64,000 nucleotides of DNA from an uncultured Flavobacteriales bacterium. GTDB lineage: Bacteria > Bacteroidota > Bacteroidia > Flavobacteriales_D > Crocinitomicaceae. Made by a program: the position numbers and the translations under genes. The DNA lies in the NCBI GenBank assembly GCA_903935095.1, contig CAIZQH010000003.1, positions 186,001-250,000 of the forward strand. Reading direction: 5' to 3'. A model generated the notes under the pieces. The model saw only the letters and a list, made by a program, of their open reading frames with translations. It did no database searches and was not told where the DNA came from. How positions within the stretch are numbered: position 1 is the first letter of the stretch; each line of letters begins with the position of its first letter. This document shows, piece after piece, positions 25,568 through 32,893 of the stretch.

Positions 25568-26173
25568 ATGAAAAAGATTTTACTTGTTGCCGCTTCCATT
25601 CTATTTTTGGTAGCATCGTGTACCGTTGAAAAAAGAGTGTACAGAAACGGATTTAACGTTCAATGGCAAGCCATGAATGGGATGTCAAAAAAGGATAAAA
25701 ATGTAGAGCTTACGTCAATGGAAGAAACGGAAACAGTTGCCAAAGTGGTCGTTTCCCCAAAAGTCAATGCCAAAATAGCTGCTGATTATGAAATGCGTAT
25801 TCAAGAAGTAGTTGCAGTTACTCAGAATGACCAAGCATCTATTGAATCAAATCCAATCTCAACAACAGCCCATGTAGTTAGCGTGAAAGGAATGGCTGAA
25901 CAAACGATTTCTGTTCATCAAGAAAACAAGGAAGCGAAACAGATTTCCAAACAAGAAATCAAAGCACTAAAAAAAGCGGTTAAATCACAAAATAAAAGTG
26001 ATGACGTTCCAATTGGATTATTGTACGTTTTATGCTTTTTCATTCCTTTTGTAGCAGTGGGTTTAGCAACAGATTGGGATATTACAACGGTTTTAATTAA
26101 TATATTGTGGACTGCTCTTTGTGGTATACCTGGAATCATTCATGCTTTCATTGTCGTAAGTAGAAACGCATAA
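25568..26173 (+). CDS. lipoprotein-like protein with C-terminal YqaE/Pmp3 domain
   Basis: The 201-aa protein starts KKILLVAASILFLVASC, a lipoprotein signal with Cys18. A polar middle of about 125 residues, Lys/Glu-rich toward its end, follows. The C-terminal 50 residues are a Pmp3/YqaE module: IGLLYVLCFFIPFVAVGLA, then DWDITTVLINILW and CGIPGIIHAFIVV, giving two membrane spans. Pmp3 proteins are tiny stress-linked inner-membrane proteins; here the module is attached to a lipoprotein start. This combination is seen in Bacteroidota but its role is not known to me. The DUF2752 gene follows after 3 bases. Confidence 0.75.
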   Translation: MKKILLVAASILFLVASCTVEKRVYRNGFNVQWQAMNGMSKKDKNVELTSMEETETVAKVVVSPKVNAKIAADYEMRIQEVVAVTQNDQASIESNPISTTAHVVSVKGMAEQTISVHQENKEAKQISKQEIKALKKAVKSQNKSDDVPIGLLYVLCFFIPFVAVGLATDWDITTVLINILWTALCGIPGIIHAFIVVSRNA

Positions 26174-26176
26174 AAA

Positions 26177-26458
26177 TTGAAATACATCGTTTTTAGCGGG
26201 TTAATAATCTTGCCTATTATGCTTTGGTTATTGCCCGCTTCTTTTTTTGATCAAGGACAATCCCTTTGTTTGTCAGTATTGCTATTAGACAAAGAATGTT
26301 ACGGATGTGGAATCACGAGAGCCATTCAACACTTTATTCATTTTGATTTCCAAACAGCATGGAATTACAATAAATTGGTGGTGATCGTTGCCCCAATTTT
26401 GTTTTTTGTTTGGCTGAAATGGGTAAGGGATGCTTGGAGAAAAATGACGAAAAAATAA
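26177..26458 (+). CDS. DUF2752 membrane protein
   Basis: The 93-aa protein has a first membrane segment (IVFSGLIILPIMLWLLP), the DUF2752 hallmark CYGCGITRAIQHFIHFDFQTAW near 38-59 with two Cys, and a second membrane segment (VIVAPILFFVWLKW). The start is a TTG at 26177, three bases after the previous stop; the next ATG would cut into the first membrane span. Function is unknown. Its stop is directly followed by the convergent XRE gene. Confidence 0.75.
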   Translation: MKYIVFSGLIILPIMLWLLPASFFDQGQSLCLSVLLLDKECYGCGITRAIQHFIHFDFQTAWNYNKLVVIVAPILFFVWLKWVRDAWRKMTKK

Positions 26459-26824
26459 TTATTTTTTGGCGTTTAATCGAGCGATTTCAGCCTCTAACAA
26501 GAGAATCTTTTCCTTAAGCAACTGAATATTTTCCTCATACAATTTCTTCATTTCCATCGGCATATCGTAACGCCCGATTTGTTGTTCGATTTTACTATTG
26601 AAATTGTTAAAGGCAACATTTTCATCGAAACCGATAATCGTTTCAACTCCAACCTCTAAAACCTTGGAAATTTGTTGTAATCTATCCATGTTGATACTCA
26701 CTTCATCACGTTCAATTTTTCCATATCCAGTGATGGACATACCCAATTCCGACGCAAGGTTTTCTTGACTATACCCTTTAATTTCTCTGACTTTGCGAAT
26801 GCGGTTCCCGATTTTTAAGTCCAT
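26459..26824 (-). CDS. XRE-family transcriptional regulator
   Basis: The 121-aa protein has an N-terminal helix-turn-helix of the Cro/C1 type at about 8-62 (IRKVREIKGYSQENLASELG, then YGKIERDE). A C-terminal coiled coil follows (MKKLYEENIQLLKEKILLLEAEIARL), probably for dimerisation. It is divergent from the lipoprotein gene at 26929 and could act in the 104-bp gap between them. No target is proven. Confidence 0.85.
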   Translation of the reverse strand: MDLKIGNRIRKVREIKGYSQENLASELGMSITGYGKIERDEVSINMDRLQQISKVLEVGVETIIGFDENVAFNNFNSKIEQQIGRYDMPMEMKKLYEENIQLLKEKILLLEAEIARLNAKK

Positions 26825-26904
26825 AGTTCTTGAAAAGAATTAATTATGAATCAAAAGTAACATTTTAGCAATTACCAACCCTAATTAAGCGACCAGTCAT
26901 TAGT

Positions 26905-26912
26905 TAATTTTG
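26905..26912 (+). promoter_or_regulatory. -7 promoter box for the lipoprotein pair
   Basis: TAATTTTG (TAnnTTTG) lies 16 nt before the ATG at 26929 in the gap facing the XRE gene. Confidence 0.45.
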
Positions 26913-26928
26913 ATAAAAATAATATAAA

Positions 26929-27363
26929 ATGAAAAAAACTTTATTAATTATTACGGTTTTAGCAGGAATTGGATTATCCAGCTGCTCGAAACCCGGTTGT
27001 ACGGATATCGATGCAACAAATTACTCTGCAAAAGCAAAAACCAATGACGGTTCATGTACTTACACTGAAAAGTTGGTTATTTGGCAGAGTGCGGCAACGG
27101 CATTGTTAGAACAAGCTGATGGTATTACCGGAGTTCAAATCTATATTAATGGACAATTATCCGGGTCTTTTTTAAGTACAAATTATTTTACTGCTGAACC
27201 AACTTGTTCACAAACAGGAAATTTTAGTACTACAATAGATATGGGAAAGAACACTTCTGAGTACATTACTCTTGAATTTAAAGATCAAAATGGTGTTTTA
27301 ATTGATTCTTATCTCTACCTTATGATTGCTGGAACGTGTAATACTTACGAAATATTTTATTAA
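26929..27363 (+). CDS. lipoprotein with CTDxxAxNY repeat
   Basis: The 144-aa protein has a lipoprotein signal (GIGLSSC, Cys19). Directly after it comes one copy of the Bacteroidota GCTDIDATNYSAKAKTNDGSC repeat type, with two Cys and an acidic, Ca-binding-like spacing. The remaining 95 residues (VQIYINGQLSGSF, SEYITLEFKDQNG) look like a beta domain with three further Cys. Function is unknown. The next lipoprotein gene starts at the base after its stop, so they form a unit. Confidence 0.65.
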   Translation: MKKTLLIITVLAGIGLSSCSKPGCTDIDATNYSAKAKTNDGSCTYTEKLVIWQSAATALLEQADGITGVQIYINGQLSGSFLSTNYFTAEPTCSQTGNFSTTIDMGKNTSEYITLEFKDQNGVLIDSYLYLMIAGTCNTYEIFY

Positions 27364-27666
27364 ATGAAAAAACAATTGTTCTTGTTTACAGTTTTAATTA
27401 CTGTTCTGACATCTTGCATGGTGACTAAAACACCTGTAGGTTCTTATTTAGAAACACCTGGGAAAGAAGTGACCTTCGATAAAGGGAAACAATTTTGGGT
27501 GTTTTGGGGATTGATTCCAGTTGGAAGAACCCATGTAAATACACCAAGCAATGGAAATTGTCAAGTGGTCACAAAGTACAAATTTAGTGACGTATTAATT
27601 ACAGGCTTGACCGGCGGAATTGTTTCTAGTTATTCCATTAAAGTGGAAGTGAAAAAAGAAAAATAA
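27364..27666 (+). CDS. Bor-like small lipoprotein
   Basis: The 100-aa protein has a lipoprotein signal (TVLTSC, Cys18). The rest resembles the Bor/Iss outer-membrane lipoprotein family: KQFWVFWGLIPVGRTHV, then GNCQVVTKYKFSDVLI and TGGIVSSYSIKVEV, where a Cys and the final hydrophobic GGI strand are typical. Bor proteins give serum resistance in enterobacteria; a similar role in a free-living bacterium is not supported. A strong terminator follows at once. Confidence 0.6.
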   Translation: MKKQLFLFTVLITVLTSCMVTKTPVGSYLETPGKEVTFDKGKQFWVFWGLIPVGRTHVNTPSNGNCQVVTKYKFSDVLITGLTGGIVSSYSIKVEVKKEK

Positions 27667-27669
27667 GGA

Positions 27670-27693
27670 AAGGGGCTTCGGCCTCTTTTTTTT
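27670..27693 (+). terminator. intrinsic terminator with TTCG loop
   Basis: AGGGGC and GCCTCT pair (one G-T wobble) around a TTCG tetraloop and run into eight T. It lies 4 bases after the stop of the Bor-like gene and directly before the end of the convergent gene. Confidence 0.85.
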
Positions 27694-27696
27694 GCC

Positions 27697-28125
27697 TTAA
27701 AGTTTATCAGCGATCTCCTTACACTCTTGCATCGCAGAATGAATCATGTTTTCAGCACCCATCTCATATCGAGCGAGTTCATAGTCTCCGTTCGAGTGCG
27801 GCAAGAGAACATTCATTCGATTAAAGAAATCCATGGATAATTGTCCACCTGCGTCTTTCACGAAGTGATTGATTTTATCCATCGAACAACCAGAAGCTTT
27901 CACCGCATTTTCGTTGGCAACGATTAAAATCGCGGCTTCGTGCAACACGAATCCAACGGCATCCAATGATTTTCCGTGAGTCTGCCATGAAGAAACAAAT
28001 TGACTGAGTGATTCGTTCAACCAAGCGATTTCTTTCGCTGACATTTTGCGATCTCCTACGAATACCCATAAACGGGCATCCACAGGAAAATGAGTGGGAA
28101 TGTTATAAGTCTGCTGCATGTGCAA
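27697..28125 (-). CDS. conserved protein, often mislabelled ABC transporter ATPase
   Basis: The 142-aa protein starts with FPVDARLWVFVGDRKMSAKEI and continues FVSSWQTHGKSLDA, FVLHEAAILIVANE and ASGCSMDKINHFVKDAG. This order is a conserved small family in Bacteroidota that databases label ABC transporter ATPase, although no Walker motif exists. The single conserved Cys in ASGCSMD and nearby acidic residues hint at a small enzyme or sensor. It overlaps the CCG-domain gene by 23 bases (less if the ATG at 28119 is used) and ends the oxidoreductase run. Function is unknown. Confidence 0.55.
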   Translation of the reverse strand: MHMQQTYNIPTHFPVDARLWVFVGDRKMSAKEIAWLNESLSQFVSSWQTHGKSLDAVGFVLHEAAILIVANENAVKASGCSMDKINHFVKDAGGQLSMDFFNRMNVLLPHSNGDYELARYEMGAENMIHSAMQECKEIADKL

Positions 28126-28885
28126 TTAGTTCAGCTACATCCATTACTTTCACTTCTCCCTCTTTCTCGAAGTTTTTCACGCCGTCTGTCATCATCGTGT
28201 TACAAAACGGACATCCAGTCGCGATGATCTCCGCCTGTGTTCCTAATGCATCTTCTGTGCGCTCTATGTTGACCTCTTTGTTGCCTTTCTCTGCTTCTTT
28301 GAACATTTGTGCACCTCCAGCTCCACAACAGAGTCCTTTGGTCTTACAACGCTTCATTTCCACTAATTCAGCATCTAATTTTTCAATCAAGGAACGCGGT
28401 GCTTCGTAGACATCGTTTGCGCGTCCTAAATAACATGGATCATGGAAGGTAATCTTTTTTCCTTTGAACGTTTCTCCACCTTCAATCACCAATTTCCCTG
28501 TGTTAATTAAGTCTTGTATCAATTGGGTGTGGTGAATGACTTCATAGTTTCCACCAAGTTCTGGGTATTCGTTTTTAAGGGTATTAAAACAATGTGGACA
28601 AGCCGTCACTATTTTTTTTACTTCGTAGGCGTTCATTACCTCAATATTCATCATCGCCTGCATTTGAAACGTAAACTCGTTTCCTGCGCGTTTTGCTGGA
28701 TCTCCAGAACAACTTTCCTCTGAGCCAAGTACAGCGAAATCAACTTGACATTTATTCAAGATTTTCACAATTGCTTTGGTGATTTTTTTAGCACGGTCAT
28801 CAAAACTACCAGCGCAACCAACCCAAAATAAAATATCAGGTGATTCGCCTTTCGCCATTTTTTCGGCCATTGTTGGAACTATCAT
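28103..28885 (-). CDS. CCG-domain (Fe-S)-binding oxidoreductase subunit, HdrB-like
   Basis: The 260-aa protein has two Cys-rich CCG-type halves. The first has VGCAGSFDDR, EESCSGD and ACPHCFNTLKNEYPELGG. The second has DPCYLGR, GLCCGAGGAQMF and CPFCNTMM. Such domains bind the unusual cubane clusters or thiol sites of HdrB, GlpC and LutA type electron-transfer proteins. It is the natural partner of the membrane FeS protein encoded two genes upstream, from which it is separated only by a HAD gene. Together they look like a menaquinone-linked oxidoreductase, perhaps for electron-transferring flavoprotein. Confidence 0.8.
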   Translation of the reverse strand: MIVPTMAEKMAKGESPDILFWVGCAGSFDDRAKKITKAIVKILNKCQVDFAVLGSEESCSGDPAKRAGNEFTFQMQAMMNIEVMNAYEVKKIVTACPHCFNTLKNEYPELGGNYEVIHHTQLIQDLINTGKLVIEGGETFKGKKITFHDPCYLGRANDVYEAPRSLIEKLDAELVEMKRCKTKGLCCGAGGAQMFKEAEKGNKEVNIERTEDALGTQAEIIATGCPFCNTMMTDGVKNFEKEGEVKVMDVAELIAHAADL

Positions 28886-28894
28886 AGTCAGTAT

Positions 28895-29329
28895 TTATTT
28901 CTCAAAAACTTGAATATTCACATTCTTGTCAATCAGACGTGTGAATTTTCCTTCATATCGCGTTGCACGTACGATGTGATTATCAATCCAGTGGTAATTT
29001 CCTCCCCTGGGTTTACCCATCATCATTCCATGAAATTTAAAGCCATGCTTTTTTAACCAATGTTCCGTAACTTCCCTATGTTCTTCTAATCTGGAAGTGA
29101 AGAAAGTGATTATGTGCCCCTTTTCATACCAATCATTCACCGTTTCTAAGGCATCAGGAAAAAGTAAGGCATCTTTCATTCTTTCAGGTTCTTCGTTAGG
29201 AATATCCTCACAAATAGTACCGTCAATATCGATTAAATAGTTTTTAATATGTTCAGGTAAAATGGGTGATAAGTATTTCCCGTCCTCCATTAAATCTATC
29301 AGATTCCCTTCACTTGATTTAGTCTTCAT
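28895..29329 (-). CDS. HAD-superfamily phosphatase-like protein
   Basis: The 144-aa protein has HAD motif I as LIDIDGTICEDIP near 33-45 (DxDGT), motif II as ITFFTSRLEEH near 74-84, and late acidic residues in HWIDNHIVRATRY. This is a capless, short HAD of the type sometimes called phosphoheptose isomerase-like in this phylum. The substrate is unknown. It is inserted between the two oxidoreductase genes, overlapping the upstream one by 11 bases and 9 bases before the downstream one. Confidence 0.65.
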   Translation of the reverse strand: MKTKSSEGNLIDLMEDGKYLSPILPEHIKNYLIDIDGTICEDIPNEEPERMKDALLFPDALETVNDWYEKGHIITFFTSRLEEHREVTEHWLKKHGFKFHGMMMGKPRGGNYHWIDNHIVRATRYEGKFTRLIDKNVNIQVFEK

Positions 29330-30647
29330 TTGCCCAATTTAAACGTTCGGTTTGAGCGAATTGCCAAGGAGCACCATTGTTTTCGATGTTCGTTAACATT
29401 CCTGCTAGTTCACTTGGGACTTTTGATTCCTCCATCACTAAATAGCGACGTAAATCAACAATAATGGATAATGGATCAATGTTCACAGGACACTCTTCCA
29501 CACAGGCATTGCAACTCGTGCATGCCCATAGTTCCTCTTCTGTAATGTAATCGCCAATTAAACTCTTGCCATCTTCATAGCCTTTTCCATGTTTGCGGTA
29601 GTTTTCTCCCACTTCTACCAAACGATCTCGAGTGTCCATCATAATCTTACGTGGAGACAAAAGTTTACCTGTAATATTCGCAGGACAAGAAGACGAACAG
29701 CGTCCACACTCCGTACAGGTATAAGCATCTAATAGGTTTTTCCATGTTAAATCAGTGACATCCTTCGCTCCAAAACGCTTTGGCGTCTCATCTGGATTTG
29801 CGGGTGCAGCATATGGATCCGCATTTGGGTCCAACATCAATTTCACTTCGTTTGTTACGGATTCCATGTTTGTGAACTTTCCTTTTTGCTCGAGGTTTGA
29901 ATAAAATGTGTTCGGGAAGGCTAATAAAACGTGAAAATGTTTGGAGTAGGGCAGGTAGTTCAAAAACGCAAACACCATCAAAATGTGCCCCCACCAACCA
30001 AAGCGTTCGATTACGTGAAGCGCATCGATGCTTAAGTTTTCAAATAACAATGGACCCATCCACGAGGAGATGGCAAAATCATAATGTCCTTTGGCAAATT
30101 CGACGTGAGACCCACCGCGACTGTACAAGACTTCATCGGCTCCGTTCATGCTGAAAATACAGCAAATCAGAACGACTTCAGCAATCAGAATGATGTTCGC
30201 ATCTTTTGTAGGCCAACCAATGAGTTCCTTCATGGTGAAACGAGGTAGCTTGAGCAAATTGCGCCGTGTCAAAAAAGCGAGGGTCGCAACAAATGCTAAA
30301 ACGGAGAGGATTTCAATGAAGCTAATCATGAAGGTGTAAAATCCACCTAGTTTGAAATAGAAGAAACGGTGGTGACCACTTAATCCGTCAATGGCAATTT
30401 CAATGAGCTCAATTTGTGTAATAACAAAGGCCACATATATTGCGAGGTGCAATAATGCGGGAATAGGCCGAGAGAACATTTTCTTTTGACCAAAAGCGAC
30501 TAAAATCATTGTTTTAAAACGTTCTCCTTTGCGATTTGATCGATCAACTTTCTGTCCGAGTAAAATATTGTAACGAACTTTCCACGCGTTGTAAGCAAAG
30601 AATCCTAATCCAGCGCTTAATAGAATGGCAAATAATATGATTTCCAT
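29319..30647 (-). CDS. membrane 4Fe-4S oxidoreductase subunit (NarI-like plus two clusters)
   Basis: The 442-aa protein has an N-terminal membrane part with about five helices from residue 2 to 260, with His residues (LLHLAIYVAF, GHILMVFAF, HFHVLLAFP) fit for b-type heme as in NarI. Two 4Fe-4S motifs follow, CTECGRCSSSCPANITG near 312-328 and CTSCNACVEECPVNIDP near 384-400. With the CCG protein it mirrors the single-chain EtfAB-menaquinone oxidoreductases known in other bacteria, split over two genes. Electrons could come from acyl-CoA oxidation, which also occurs in this window, but the link is inference. Confidence 0.8.
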   Translation of the reverse strand: MEIILFAILLSAGLGFFAYNAWKVRYNILLGQKVDRSNRKGERFKTMILVAFGQKKMFSRPIPALLHLAIYVAFVITQIELIEIAIDGLSGHHRFFYFKLGGFYTFMISFIEILSVLAFVATLAFLTRRNLLKLPRFTMKELIGWPTKDANIILIAEVVLICCIFSMNGADEVLYSRGGSHVEFAKGHYDFAISSWMGPLLFENLSIDALHVIERFGWWGHILMVFAFLNYLPYSKHFHVLLAFPNTFYSNLEQKGKFTNMESVTNEVKLMLDPNADPYAAPANPDETPKRFGAKDVTDLTWKNLLDAYTCTECGRCSSSCPANITGKLLSPRKIMMDTRDRLVEVGENYRKHGKGYEDGKSLIGDYITEEELWACTSCNACVEECPVNIDPLSIIVDLRRYLVMEESKVPSELAGMLTNIENNGAPWQFAQTERLNWANED

Positions 30648-30659
30648 GAATGTAATGTT

Positions 30660-31697
30660 TTAGTCAGGGATCGTGTCTAACCACTTTTTGAATTTCACTT
30701 CCTCTTTTTCACTTAACATCAACCCTTCAGATTTTTTACCAAAAACCGAGAAATGGATGTATCTGTTTGGATTCGCCTGAAGGTCGGTCACAAGATTTTG
30801 TAGGTCCTTATTCGTATTGACTAACTCATTGTATAGTTTTTCATCGTGAATAAGTTTCCCAAGAGTCCCATGTCCATTCTCAATATCCGCTAAAACGAGG
30901 TTCAATTTTTTCACGGTCGTTTGCGCATCTAAAAGAATGGATTTGAAATCTGCACTGACGAAGTCATCTGTTATTTTCCGTGTGTTCCCGATGATTTTTG
31001 TCAATTCATCATTACTCCGGCGTATGTTCAAGGTGATGGACTCAACATTGGACATAATTTTAGTAAACTGAAAACGTTCTGCAGCAACAAATCCTTCGAT
31101 TTCATTGGCTACTCTTCCTAATCGTTTGATGGTAATCTTCACTTCTTTCAAGCTTCCTTCAATCTCAGAGGTTGCTGTCGTATCCCAAAAGGAGGATAGC
31201 GAAATCACCATTCTATCGATGGAACTCATCATTTTCTGAAGTCGCTGAGAAATGGGGTCCGCGTATGCTTTTACTTGTGTAACCATGTCAATGGAAACTT
31301 TTCCTGGGATGACACTTTTCGCTTTATAGTATCCTTTCGAAATATCTTCAGGTGTGTGAATAATTAAACATTTATTAATAAAATCTAAAGAACCAATTTC
31401 CACAAAAGATCCTTTCGGTAGTCGGATTTGCTTTTCTTGGATGTTAAAGGTCATTCTTACTTTTCTATTAATCGACCCATTAGGCATTGATTTTATACCA
31501 GTTACTTTACCAACAGTCACGCCATTTAGTGTAACATTACTGGAAACCATAATGGAACCTGTATTAGGGAAATAGGAGGTGTATTCAGTATCTCCACCAA
31601 AAAAACTATTCCCTTTTAGAAAGTTGATTCCGGCGTACAACATTGCAATGGATGCGATGGCAATGAGGGCGGCTTTGATTTCTTTTGTGAACTTCAA
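30660..31697 (-). CDS. MCE/MlaD-family lipid-transport protein
   Basis: The 345-aa protein has one N-terminal membrane helix (AALIAIASIAMLYAGINF) and an MCE domain at about 38-115 (GSIMVSSNVTLNGVTVGKV is its core). A long helical C-terminal region of about 200 residues follows, with a coiled-coil-like stretch. MlaD-type proteins form rings that shuttle phospholipids across the periplasm. It sits one gene after amiC, with lptD divergent, a cell-envelope cluster. No mlaE or mlaF is seen here. Confidence 0.85.
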   Translation of the reverse strand: MKFTKEIKAALIAIASIAMLYAGINFLKGNSFFGGDTEYTSYFPNTGSIMVSSNVTLNGVTVGKVTGIKSMPNGSINRKVRMTFNIQEKQIRLPKGSFVEIGSLDFINKCLIIHTPEDISKGYYKAKSVIPGKVSIDMVTQVKAYADPISQRLQKMMSSIDRMVISLSSFWDTTATSEIEGSLKEVKITIKRLGRVANEIEGFVAAERFQFTKIMSNVESITLNIRRSNDELTKIIGNTRKITDDFVSADFKSILLDAQTTVKKLNLVLADIENGHGTLGKLIHDEKLYNELVNTNKDLQNLVTDLQANPNRYIHFSVFGKKSEGLMLSEKEEVKFKKWLDTIPD

Positions 31698-31698
31698 A

Positions 31699-32871
31699 CT
31701 ACTTTTTTTCTGCTAATTTAATAGCTTTTTCGATACTAATTCGTTCTCCGTTTAGGAATGCAGCGACGAATGCATGATTAAACCCTTTTTCAATCAATTC
31801 ATTTTTGTAGTTTTTGGCTCCTGCTAAGTCATTTTTGAAGGTCCCAGTACAATATTTAAAGATGTTGTTTTCCTGGTATTCGAAGACGTCAAGTCCTTGG
31901 AAACGAGAAGAATTTACCGCGATTTTGCGATCAGAAGTTTCTATTTGAACTCGGAAAACGAGTCCAGATGAATCTGCAATTGGTGCTGTTTGTTCCTTTA
32001 TTTGAGTATCGGGTGTTTTTTCCACCACTTCCACGTGACCAGCTGACACTGTTTTCCCTTCCATTTGGTTTTTGTAGTTCTCGAAAGCGCGAAACATGGC
32101 ACTTGACATTTTTTCTTGCCCCTCTGTGGAACCGATAAATTTTTCCTCAGTTGGATTAGGTAAAAATCCAGTTTCAATTAATACACTTGGCATGGTTGTT
32201 TTGTACAAAACTAAAAATCCCGCTTGTTTAACCCCACGATCGTATCGTCCAATTTTCTTAAATTCTTTCTGTAAATATTCCGCAAATTCAATAGAGTGAT
32301 TTAAATAAACCGCACCTTGAAGTTGCAATTGAATAATGGCATCTGGAGATAAATCGAAGTCCTTATATTTTGCACCTTTATCATCCTCCAAAGCAATAAT
32401 GGAATTTTCTCTTTCCATCACTCGCTGCTGTGCTTCCGTGCGATGCAAACCGAGCACATATGTTTCAGTCCCATAAGCAGAACTACTTCCAGCATTGGCA
32501 TGAATGCAAATAAATAAGTCCGCATTTGCTTTATTTGCAATGTTCGCACGGTCAATCAATTCCACAAAAACATCTGTTTTTCGTGTATAAATGACATTGA
32601 TTTCCGGATATTTCGCTTTGATTTTTGCGCCTAGTTTTAAGGCCATTTCTAAACAAACGATCTTTTCATGAGCAAATCCTCCGTGACAACCTGGATCTTT
32701 TCCACCGTGACCCGCATCGATTACCACTGTTTTTATTCCTTGTTTTACAGAATGTTGCCCAAATATTGATGGAGAAACGAAAAAGATGCAGACCAAGCCC
32801 AATAAATGGAGTTTAAATCCGTTTTTCTCAAACAACTTGAATTTTGGTAGCTTTGTACGTTTAAGGCGCAT
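31699..32871 (-). CDS. N-acetylmuramoyl-L-alanine amidase with SPOR-like tail
   Basis: The 390-aa protein has a long basic N-region before the membrane signal (LHLLGLVCIFFVSPSIFGQ). The Amidase_3 domain carries VVIDAGHGGKDPGCHGG near 49-65 (first zinc His), CLEMALKLG with the Glu, LFICIHANAG and VLIETGFLPNPTEE (catalytic Glu). The C-terminal 80 residues (FRVQIETSDRK, YCTGTFKNDLAGA) look like a SPOR peptidoglycan-binding domain. It cuts peptide stems from murein in the periplasm, in cell separation. The ATG is 4 nt after a perfect -7 box, so the transcript may be leaderless. It is AmiC-type but not proven to be AmiC itself. Confidence 0.9.
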   Translation of the reverse strand: MRLKRTKLPKFKLFEKNGFKLHLLGLVCIFFVSPSIFGQHSVKQGIKTVVIDAGHGGKDPGCHGGFAHEKIVCLEMALKLGAKIKAKYPEINVIYTRKTDVFVELIDRANIANKANADLFICIHANAGSSSAYGTETYVLGLHRTEAQQRVMERENSIIALEDDKGAKYKDFDLSPDAIIQLQLQGAVYLNHSIEFAEYLQKEFKKIGRYDRGVKQAGFLVLYKTTMPSVLIETGFLPNPTEEKFIGSTEGQEKMSSAMFRAFENYKNQMEGKTVSAGHVEVVEKTPDTQIKEQTAPIADSSGLVFRVQIETSDRKIAVNSSRFQGLDVFEYQENNIFKYCTGTFKNDLAGAKNYKNELIEKGFNHAFVAAFLNGERISIEKAIKLAEKK

Positions 32872-32875
32872 TCGA

Positions 32876-32883
32876 CAAAATTA
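32876..32883 (-). promoter_or_regulatory. -7 promoter box for the amidase operon
   Basis: The minus strand reads TAATTTTG, then TCGA, then the ATG at 32871. Transcription would start at or next to the start codon. Confidence 0.5.
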
Positions 32884-32893
32884 AGAGCCAACT

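Noticed and set aside
26883-26909. AATTAA...TTAATT inverted repeat as an operator for the XRE regulator
   Set aside because: Six AT-only bases per arm are expected by chance in such DNA, and the spacing is long. It is not enough for a claim.
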